A DNA stretch of 11,354 bases, from NCBI RefSeq assembly GCF_050864855.1, contig NZ_JBOZWW010000040.1, positions 1-11,354 on the forward strand, written 5' to 3'. The position numbers were made by a program, and so were the translations under genes. Below the pieces are notes generated by a model. It was not told the DNA's origin, did no database searches, and saw only the letters and a list, made by a program, of their open reading frames with translations. Shown piece by piece: positions 6,087 through 11,354 of this stretch; within the stretch, counting starts at the first letter, position 1; every line of letters begins with the position of its first letter. This DNA is from Cardinium hertigii_C (GTDB taxonomy: Bacteria; Bacteroidota; Bacteroidia; Cytophagales; Amoebophilaceae).

Positions 6087-6812
6087 ATGCATAAACACCA
6101 AAATGACCTTTCTGAGGCTATTTTTATGGTTCATAAACCTTTGGGGTGGACTTCTTTTGATGTTGTAAAAAAGATTCGTTGTGCATTAAAAATAAAAAAA
6201 ATAGGTCATGCGGGTACCTTAGATCCCTTAGCTACAGGATTACTTTTGTTATGTAGTGGCAGGCAAACTAAAAAAATTAGCAGCCTTCAAGGGCTAGATA
6301 AGATTTATACTGGTCAAATGGTGCTGGGTAGGACTACACCATCTATGGATTTAGAAACACCTTTTAATAGCCTGTCTAGTTATGATCATATTACTGAAGA
6401 GATGGTAAGCGCTGCTGCTGCTACTTTTGTTGGACCTATAACACAAATTCCTCCTATCTATTCAGCCATTAAAATAGGTGGGAAAAGAGCCTATAAAATG
6501 GCTAGAAAAGGAGAAGAAGCTATGTTGTCCCCTCGCTCTATTACCATTTATTCTTTCCTGTTGACAGCGTTTAATCTACCATTTGTTAATTTCACATTGG
6601 TTTGTAGTAAGGGGACCTATGTACGAAGTCTTGTCCATGATTTAGGACAAAAATTAGGCGTTGGAGCTTACCTTCATGCTTTATGTCGAACCCAAATAGG
6701 TAATTATTGTTTAGATCAAGCCTATAGTCTAGAAGGATTACTACAAATCCATTCCCCCTGTTTAGGAGATGGGTTTCATCCAACCATAACTCAGTTTTCA
6801 AAGGAACTATAA
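6087..6812 (+). CDS. truB: tRNA pseudouridine(55) synthase TruB
   Basis: TruB converts uridine 55 in the T-psi-C loop of tRNAs to pseudouridine. From the ATG at 6087 the protein has 241 residues. Motif I is MVHKPLGWTSFDVVKKIR (from residue 14). The catalytic motif KIGHAGTLDPLATGLLLLC follows, with the nucleophilic Asp in GTLD, then KIYTGQMVLGRTTPSMDLET, IPPIYSAIKIGGKRAYKMAR and CSKGTYVRSLVHDLG, all in the family order. Length is typical for Bacteroidota. The frame extends upstream to a TTG at 6060, but the ATG at 6087 gives the usual short lead before the VHKPLGWTSFD motif; the ATG at 6126 would cut too close. It follows birA by 52 bases and may share its transcript, although a functional link is not obvious. 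Confidence 0.94.
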   Translation: MHKHQNDLSEAIFMVHKPLGWTSFDVVKKIRCALKIKKIGHAGTLDPLATGLLLLCSGRQTKKISSLQGLDKIYTGQMVLGRTTPSMDLETPFNSLSSYDHITEEMVSAAAATFVGPITQIPPIYSAIKIGGKRAYKMARKGEEAMLSPRSITIYSFLLTAFNLPFVNFTLVCSKGTYVRSLVHDLGQKLGVGAYLHALCRTQIGNYCLDQAYSLEGLLQIHSPCLGDGFHPTITQFSKEL

Positions 6813-6868
6813 TGGTTGATTAATCTAGATCAATACTTTTAGTAGTAAGGGTAACGTTTGTAAAATAG

Positions 6869-6876
6869 TAATTTTG
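6869..6876 (+). promoter_or_regulatory. Possible -7 box upstream of small ORF
   Basis: TAATTTTG fits TAnnTTTG and ends 21 bases before the ATG at 6898. No good -33 element is seen. The same octamer recurs at 7143-7150 before pdhA. Confidence 0.25.
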
Positions 6877-6897
6877 TGACTGAAAATCTCAAAGTAT

Positions 6898-7026
6898 ATG
6901 GCTCAAAAGAGAACTGTTTACCCAGTAGCTGATAAAGCTATCCCTAACATGGATAAAGATAAGGCTCTGTTGCGTCTATATGTAAGCTTATATACGTCTC
7001 TCCTTTATCTCAAATTTTGGGTATGA
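6898..7026 (+). CDS. Possible small protein (42 aa), unassigned
   Basis: The frame opens with ATG and reads MAQKRTVYPVADKAIPNMDK, then DKALLRLYVSLYTSLLYLKF and WV before TGA. The N-terminal half is charged and soluble-looking; the last 15 or so residues are hydrophobic and aromatic. I recognise no family. In its favour are an ATG start and a promoter-like box 21 bases upstream. Against it are its short length and isolation. It could be a real small gene, the remnant of a longer gene, or chance. Confidence 0.25.
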   Translation: MAQKRTVYPVADKAIPNMDKDKALLRLYVSLYTSLLYLKFWV

Positions 7027-7125
7027 TGCGGCCATATTTCATAACCAAAAAATATATCTATATTTGTTTTGCTAGTCAAGAGTAAAACTAAAACTATAAG
7101 AAACAAAACTTTTATTTTTTTCTCC

Positions 7126-7166
7126 GATTTTTTGAGCTACTATAATTTTGATTTTTTGTAGCTACT
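7126..7166 (+). repeat. Pair of direct repeats upstream of pdhA
   Basis: GATTTTTTGAGCTACT (7126-7141) is repeated as GATTTTTTGTAGCTACT (7150-7166), one inserted base apart and offset by 24 bases, about two helical turns. The spacer holds the -7-like TAATTTTG. Spacing and position suit a regulator binding two sites around a promoter, but a local duplication explains it as well. Confidence 0.4.
7143..7150 (+). promoter_or_regulatory. Possible -7 box of the pdhA promoter
   Basis: TAATTTTG matches TAnnTTTG, 129 bases before the pdhA ATG and between two direct repeats. The expected -33 position is a T-run without a clean TTG. It would serve the pdhA-TPR-recJ run. Confidence 0.3.
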
Positions 7167-7279
7167 TAGGTAACTTTACCTGAGCATACTACCCATCTTT
7201 CTAAATTTTTAGGAAAATAAAATAATAGCGATTGGTTAAGGGACAAAAATGTATCAAATAATTGTAATAAAGTATAACC

Positions 7280-8314
7280 ATGGCTCCATCAACTATAGAT
7301 AAAGCATCATCTACAGTATCCCCTATTGGTAGAACAGAGCTTTCCCATTTTTACCAGCAATGGTATAAGATGATGTGGTTGATTCGTAAATTTGAAGATA
7401 AAGCGGCCCAACTGTATGGGCAGCAAAAAATTCGAGGATTTTGCCACCTGTATACAGGACAGGAGGCCTGTGTAGCTGGTGCTGTTACAGCACTACGCCA
7501 AGGAGATAAATACATTACGGCTTACCGTGACCATGCCCATCCTCTTGCATTGGGGAGCTGCCCAGGCCATGTAATGGCGGAACTCTATGGTAAAGCTACT
7601 GGTATTTCTAAAGGATATGGAGGTTCGATGCATATGTTCGATAAAGCCCGTCACTTTTTAGGTGGCCACGGTATTGTTGGTGGACAAGTGCCGTTGGGAG
7701 TCGGTATTGCGTTTGCTGAGCAATATAAAAAAACAGGTTATCTTTGTATAACCTATATGGGAGATGGTGCAGTACGTCAAGGTGCTATCCATGAAGCGTT
7801 TAACTTGGCTATGCTCTATCGTTTACCCATTATTTTTGTAATTGAAAACAACGGCTATGCAATGGGTACTTCAGTAGAACGAAGTTCTAATGTTACAGAA
7901 CTCTATCGATTGGGTAGCAGCTATGGTATGGATGCAGCTCGCGTAGATGGGTTATGTGTAGAAGCAGTACACTGTGCTCTAGAGGAATCAGCTATAAAAG
8001 CTAGAAAGGGTATACCCAGGTTGCTGGAGTTGGTGACCTATCGTTATAAAGGCCACTCTATGTCTGATCCTGCTGGTTATCGTACCAAAAAAGAGGTAGA
8101 AGCCTATAAAGAACAAGATCCTATTCTTAAGCTTAAAGCATTGATCTTACAAAAGAAAGTGGCCAATGCAACCGAATTGGAAGCAATTGAGTCCGAGGTC
8201 AAAGATCAGATTGCACAAGCAGTTTCTTTTGCTGAGGCATCTCCTTTTCCAGATCCAGCAACTGCGTATCATTACGTTTACAAACAAATCGACTATCCAT
8301 TTCTTCAGTATTAA
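7280..8314 (+). CDS. pdhA: Pyruvate dehydrogenase E1 component, alpha subunit
   Basis: The E1 alpha subunit binds thiamine diphosphate and, with E1 beta, decarboxylates pyruvate and passes the acetyl group to E2 lipoate, feeding acetyl-CoA to the cell. In the 344 residues, HLYTGQEACVAGAVTAL (56-72) and YRDHAHPLALG (82-92) open the cofactor domain. KGYGGSMHMFD (111-121) and GGHGIVGGQVPLGVGIAFA (128-146) follow. The thiamine diphosphate motif runs from GDGAVRQGAIHEAFNLAML (161-179) to IENNGYAMGT (188-197), the classic GDG...NN with its usual spacing. The loop YRYKGHSMSDP (254-264) carries the conserved His-Ser. Length fits PdhA. No pdhB follows; a TPR gene starts 5 bases later. Another 2-oxoacid E1 alpha (acetoin or branched-chain) is less likely. 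Confidence 0.93.
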   Translation: MAPSTIDKASSTVSPIGRTELSHFYQQWYKMMWLIRKFEDKAAQLYGQQKIRGFCHLYTGQEACVAGAVTALRQGDKYITAYRDHAHPLALGSCPGHVMAELYGKATGISKGYGGSMHMFDKARHFLGGHGIVGGQVPLGVGIAFAEQYKKTGYLCITYMGDGAVRQGAIHEAFNLAMLYRLPIIFVIENNGYAMGTSVERSSNVTELYRLGSSYGMDAARVDGLCVEAVHCALEESAIKARKGIPRLLELVTYRYKGHSMSDPAGYRTKKEVEAYKEQDPILKLKALILQKKVANATELEAIESEVKDQIAQAVSFAEASPFPDPATAYHYVYKQIDYPFLQY

Positions 8315-8319
8315 ATGCT

Positions 8320-9006
8320 ATGAAAATAATAGATATAAATAGTATTCCTAGAAATCCCTCAGAAAGCAACAAAGCAAAGGGGAAGTCAATATCTTTGAAG
8401 TGTAACAAACAAAAATGGTATCTCGTTGGCTTTTGCATAACCTTTTTTTCTGTTGCCGTTTTGCTCGGATTTTTTTATTTAAGAGAAGCAAAAAATGTAA
8501 AGGCACAAGATGATATTTTTCAAGCAATCTATCATTTTGAAGCTGGTGATTTTGATAAGGCGCTCAAAGGTGAGGGGGGGCATAAAGGTTTTGTAGAAGT
8601 CATTGAACAATATCCTTATACTAAAACGGCCAATATAGCTTGTTTTTATGCTGGAATTTCCTATATGCACCAAAAGGAATATGATAAAGCCCGCTCTTTT
8701 TTAAGTAGATTTAAGGGTAAGGATTATATTTTACAAGGCCGTTCTTGGTCTGTAATCGGTGATGCCTACAGTGAACAAAAAAATTATAAACAAGCGGCTG
8801 CCTATTATTTAAAGGCCGCTCGTTATAGGCCAAATAGTACATATACGCCTCGTTATTTGGGTAAAGCAGCCATTGCTTTTGAGGCAGATGGGCAATATGA
8901 AAATGGCTATCGTTGTTACCGAGAGATTGTAGAAAAATATCCAACCTCTTTGTATGATAGTGGTTTGGCTATTAAAGAAGCTAGTCGTTTATCAGCCTTT
9001 TTGTAA
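8320..9006 (+). CDS. Membrane-anchored TPR protein (YfgM-like)
   Basis: The 228-residue protein has a short basic cytoplasmic N-terminus, one membrane helix (about 33-54, WYLVGFCITFFSVAVLLGFF) and a periplasmic TPR domain. Repeat-like units begin at DDIFQAIYHFEAGDFDKALK (64-83). Next come TKTANIACFYAGISYMHQKE (101-120) with YDKARSFLSRF, then GRSWSVIGDAYSEQKNYKQA (140-159), and YLGKAAIAFEADGQYENGYR (179-198) ending in EKYPTS. The pattern 'F..VIE.YP.TK.AN.A..Y.G..Y' is common in Bacteroidota TPR proteins with the topology of YfgM, a periplasmic chaperone partner of SecYEG. The function here is inferred from form only. It sits 5 bases after pdhA and 23 before recJ, so it is almost surely co-transcribed with both. 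Confidence 0.75.
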   Translation: MKIIDINSIPRNPSESNKAKGKSISLKCNKQKWYLVGFCITFFSVAVLLGFFYLREAKNVKAQDDIFQAIYHFEAGDFDKALKGEGGHKGFVEVIEQYPYTKTANIACFYAGISYMHQKEYDKARSFLSRFKGKDYILQGRSWSVIGDAYSEQKNYKQAAAYYLKAARYRPNSTYTPRYLGKAAIAFEADGQYENGYRCYREIVEKYPTSLYDSGLAIKEASRLSAFL

Positions 9007-9029
9007 ATGGATTAATTCGTATTGTATGT

Positions 9030-10739
9030 ATGCAGAAACGTTGGGTGCTTCACTCTTTTAAGCTATGTGATAAGGTAGCAACTTTGGATAAAATACTCGG
9101 TACCCCCTCTGCTATTTCAACTATTTTGGTAGAGAGGGAAATAGAAACTTTTGAAGCAGCTAAGCATTTTTTTCGTCCTTCTTTAGAACAGTTGTATGAT
9201 CCTTTTTTAATGCAAGGCATGGAACGTGCTGTAGGCCGTTTGCATCAAGCCTTAACCCAAAAAGAAAAAATATTAATTTATGGTGACTATGATGTAGATG
9301 GTACGACAGCTGTGGCTATGGTCTATGCTTTTCTTCACGCATTGCCTGGTGCAGCAGTAAGTTATTATGTCCCAGATCGTATGGTGGAAGGCTATGGAGT
9401 TTCCATGCAAGCGATAGAAAAAGCGTATCAAGATGGCATCAAACTTATCATTACTTTAGACTGTGGTATAAAAGCGTATGGACCCATTGCGCTAGCGGTT
9501 GAACGCGGCATAGATGTAATGGTTTGTGACCACCATGAAGTAGGAGATGTTTTGCCACTAGCGTATGAAATTTTAAATCCCAAACAACCAAGTTGTCCCT
9601 ATCCTTTTAAAGAATTATCAGGTTGTGGTATAGGTTTTAAACTATTACAAGCCTTTTGTAGTTACTGTGGCTTAGAGCCTACAACCCTTTATGGTTACTT
9701 AGACCTTGTAGCGGTTAGTGCTGCTTGTGATATAGTCCCATTGGTAGATGAAAATAGAATTTTAGCCTATTTTGGCCTCCAACAATTGGCTACTCAGCCC
9801 CGTCCAGGACTACAGGCATTAATCGAGTTGGGAGGGTTAAGTACTACCATTACTATTTCTGATATTGTTTTTAAGATAGGTCCGCGGATTAATGCAGCTG
9901 GACGTATGAGTCATGCTTCTTTAGCAGTTCAGCTACTTATAGAACAAGATCTAGTACAAGCCTATCATCTAGCGCAATCTATTGATCAACAAAATCTCTT
10001 GCGCCAATCGCTTGACCATACCATTACACAAGAAGCTTTGGCCATGATAGAAAATAAGACCCATCCAAGCAAGAGCAATGTGCTTTTTAATTCAGATTGG
10101 CATAAAGGTATTATTGGCATTGTAGCTTCCCGTTGTATTGAACAATATTATAGGCCTACTGTAGTTTTAACACTTTCTGATGGTAAAGCTACTGGTTCTG
10201 CTCGTTCCATATCTGGCTATAATATCTATGAGGCTATTTCAGCCTGTAGTGGACTTTTAGACCAATATGGCGGACATGCTTTTGCGGCAGGTCTTACCAT
10301 GCCACTAGCCCATGTGGCTAAATTTCAGAAACAATTTGAAGAAGTAGTATCAGAAACGATAACCGATGATTTGTTAATCCCTCAACAACCCATTCATGCC
10401 TTAATCTCTTTTCAGGCTATTACTCAGAAATTCGTAAACATATTGATGCAAATGGCTCCTTTTGGTCCAGGGAATGCTACGCCCATATTTGCTAGTGAAA
10501 AAGTTTATGCGCGTAAATTTTATTTAATAAAAGAAAAACATCTTAAGTTGGAACTGTACCAAACAGATTGTTCAGTGTCCTATGAAGCGATAGGCTTTGG
10601 TTTGGGTGACTACTTCCCACTTGTTGCAACTGGAAAGCCGTTTGCTATAGCTTATACCATAGGATACAATTATTATTTGGGTCATAAATCTTTACAACTT
10701 ATGGTCAAAGATATTAAAGAAACAGTATGTATGGCTTAA
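9030..10739 (+). CDS. recJ: Single-stranded-DNA-specific exonuclease RecJ
   Basis: RecJ degrades single-stranded DNA 5' to 3' in recombination and mismatch or base-excision repair, using two metal ions. The 569-residue length is normal. The DHH domain carries IYGDYDVDGTTAVAMVYAFL (83-102), ITLDCGIKAYG (141-151), VMVCDHHEVGD (163-173), and DLVAVSAACDIVPLVDENR (225-243), which supply the metal ligands. FKIGPRINAAGRM (281-293) leads to the DHHA1 domain, with HKGIIGIVASRCIEQYYRP (358-376), ATGSARSISGYNIY (387-400) and YGGHAFAAGLTM (413-424). The OB-fold part has MAPFGPGNATPIF (475-487). All key residues are present, so the enzyme should be active. It ends the pdhA-TPR-recJ run; no RecF, RecO or RecR gene is nearby. 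Confidence 0.95.
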   Translation: MQKRWVLHSFKLCDKVATLDKILGTPSAISTILVEREIETFEAAKHFFRPSLEQLYDPFLMQGMERAVGRLHQALTQKEKILIYGDYDVDGTTAVAMVYAFLHALPGAAVSYYVPDRMVEGYGVSMQAIEKAYQDGIKLIITLDCGIKAYGPIALAVERGIDVMVCDHHEVGDVLPLAYEILNPKQPSCPYPFKELSGCGIGFKLLQAFCSYCGLEPTTLYGYLDLVAVSAACDIVPLVDENRILAYFGLQQLATQPRPGLQALIELGGLSTTITISDIVFKIGPRINAAGRMSHASLAVQLLIEQDLVQAYHLAQSIDQQNLLRQSLDHTITQEALAMIENKTHPSKSNVLFNSDWHKGIIGIVASRCIEQYYRPTVVLTLSDGKATGSARSISGYNIYEAISACSGLLDQYGGHAFAAGLTMPLAHVAKFQKQFEEVVSETITDDLLIPQQPIHALISFQAITQKFVNILMQMAPFGPGNATPIFASEKVYARKFYLIKEKHLKLELYQTDCSVSYEAIGFGLGDYFPLVATGKPFAIAYTIGYNYYLGHKSLQLMVKDIKETVCMA

Positions 10740-10800
10740 ACCAATAAATGGACTTTAAATTGGAAAGATTTGAATCAGTTGTCTGATCCCTATAGGTGTG

Positions 10801-10817
10801 TTACATTAAAAATGTAA
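10801..10817 (+). terminator. Weak stem-loop downstream of recJ
   Basis: TTACATT and AATGTAA pair over seven bases around AAA. The stem is AU-rich and lacks a T-run, so it is only a candidate end point for the pdhA-TPR-recJ transcript. Confidence 0.2.
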
Positions 10818-10892
10818 GATTAAATGTCAACTACTACAGTTAAGCTTATCTCCTAAAATACCTTTCAAATAGTTAACGGATTATTTACCATC

Positions 10893-10925
10893 CTATTGCA
10901 TATGACCGATCTGAGGTTGCAATAG
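10893..10925. repeat. 8-bp inverted repeat with 17-base spacer
   Basis: CTATTGCA (10893-10900) and TGCAATAG (10918-10925) are perfect inverted copies. Base pairing does not extend outward. It could be a terminator stem, a binding site or the worn end of a mobile element. Confidence 0.35.
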
Positions 10926-11131
10926 AAGATCTTTTTTTAGAGCAAGTGTTATCCTTCTTAACGTTTTGACACAGTTAAAAGGATATTTTCATTAGATAGG
11001 CAGCATCCAATCTCTTATTATTTTATAATTTTTCAGTTCACTATGCCACCACACACAATGCGACAGAACTTTTCTATCAGTTCTTGGTTATCCTTTATGA
11101 TTTGAATTGACTCTTCTTCCAAGAGTTCGGA

Positions 11132-11165
11132 GTCTTTCTTTTTAAGTGTGTAAATATTTTTTAAG
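11132..11165 (+). mobile_element. Left end of IS256-family element
   Basis: This segment, GTCTTTCTTTTTAAG followed by TGTGTAAATATTTTTTAAG, lies 48-81 bases before an IS256-type transposase start and is repeated at 3936-3969. Position and the GTGTAAA core fit a terminal repeat of this family. The outer edge may lie a few bases left (TTCGGA at 11126-11131). The matching right end is outside the window, so the inverted copy could not be checked. Confidence 0.55.
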
Positions 11166-11212
11166 ATTTGTAAATTTTGTATTAAATACATTAATTTTTA
11201 TTCTTTAAAAGT

Positions 11213-11354
11213 ATGAAAAAGAAAGTAAGTTCTCAAGATGGTATAAGCAAAGCGATAGATTTATTAGTAGAATCAGGAGTAGATTTATCGACCCTTTTTG
11301 AGAAAGGAGGATTACTCAAAGAACTAAGTAAACGTCTTATAGAAAAAGCCTTAG
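11213..11354 (+). CDS. IS256-family transposase, N-terminal fragment cut by window edge
   Basis: From the ATG at 11213, 47 codons stay open to the window edge: MKKKVSSQDGISKAIDLLVE, then SGVDLSTLFEKGGLLKELSK and RLIEKAL. The 'LF..GGLLK.L.K.L.EKAL' pattern is the conserved N-terminus of IS256-family (mutator-type) DDE transposases, which normally continue 'xAElxxHLGY' into the catalytic core. These enzymes move by a copy-out-paste-in circle route. The catalytic residues lie outside the window, so completeness is unknown. It is preceded by the putative left end at 11132-11165. Confidence 0.85.
   Translation, partial: MKKKVSSQDGISKAIDLLVESGVDLSTLFEKGGLLKELSKRLIEKAL

Larger units (their letters stand above)
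6813..7279. other. Intergenic region truB-pdhA
   Basis: This 467-base AT-rich gap holds no recognised gene. An imperfect stem of five pairs (TTGAT at 6816-6820 with ATCAA) before a TTTT run just after truB could be a weak terminator. A 42-codon frame at 6898-7026 preceded by a TAATTTTG box, and a pair of near-identical repeats with another TAATTTTG box before pdhA, are listed separately. Confidence 0.5.
10740..11131. other. Intergenic region recJ-IS256, no supported gene
   Basis: The gap is AT-rich and holds no recognised gene. Two inverted repeats lie in it: TTACATT/AATGTAA with a 3-base loop (10801-10817), 62 bases after recJ, and CTATTGCA/TGCAATAG with a 17-base loop (10893-10925). Neither has the GC stem plus T-run of a strong intrinsic terminator. 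A minus-strand frame ending at 11033 and running up to the IS256 border is discussed as a finding. Confidence 0.45.

Noticed and set aside
6961..6976. GGCTCTGTTGC-like string resembling IS6-family ends
   Set aside because: Only a partial match to GGCACTGTTGCAAA, with no partner copy or transposase near; it also lies inside a small open frame.
8479..8944. Minus-strand frames inside the TPR gene
   Set aside because: Antisense to a clear TPR coding region, with no recognisable motif.
11041..11106. Short + strand frames (about 20-37 codons) before the IS256 element
   Set aside because: No proper start for the longer one, no motif, and chance frames are common at this composition.
1..11354. tRNA, rRNA, CRISPR array or riboswitch
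   Set aside because: I looked for T-loop GTTCNANNC strings with paired arms, regular spaced repeats and known leader folds, and saw none.

Overview
The window is AT-rich bacterial DNA and most likely comes from an obligate intracellular member of the Bacteroidota, of the Amoebophilaceae type (Cardinium or Amoebophilus). The phylum call rests on several things. There is a Bacteroidota-type omega subunit (rpoZ) next to bamD and a DUF4292 lipoprotein. A membrane-anchored TPR protein has the form usual in this phylum. None of the inspected start codons has a Shine-Dalgarno sequence, and several intergenic regions match the Bacteroidota -7 box TAnnTTTG. The genus-level guess rests on the AT bias, the density of decaying insertion sequences and the scattered, reduced operons. 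It is an inference.

Layout: positions 1-1640 are an insertion-sequence graveyard. It holds the start of a leftward IS5-family transposase cut by the window edge, an IS110-family transposase lacking its N-terminal catalytic half, and a short C-terminal relic of an IS982-family transposase. Positions 1950-3925 carry bamD, rpoZ and a DUF4292 lipoprotein on the + strand (outer-membrane assembly, transcription, probable envelope lipoprotein). Positions 4058-6812 carry accA, birA and truB. AccA and BirA are linked: BirA attaches biotin to the carrier protein of the same acetyl-CoA carboxylase whose carboxyltransferase contains AccA. Positions 7280-10739 form a tight run of pdhA, a TPR membrane protein and recJ with gaps of 5 and 23 bases, probably one transcript. 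Positions 11132-11354 hold the left end and first 47 codons of an IS256-family transposase cut by the right edge.

The genes are housekeeping and their order is only partly conserved. The more unusual observations are these: a 34-bp copy of the IS256 left end (33/34 identical) in the accA leader, carrying a promoter-like box; a perfect 24-bp palindrome between accA and birA; a BamD without a lipobox cysteine and with a short C-terminus; and small unassigned open frames in the gaps. I found no tRNA, rRNA, CRISPR array or recognisable riboswitch. I see no convincing new multi-gene system here; the region reads as a reduced symbiont chromosome worn by transposons.
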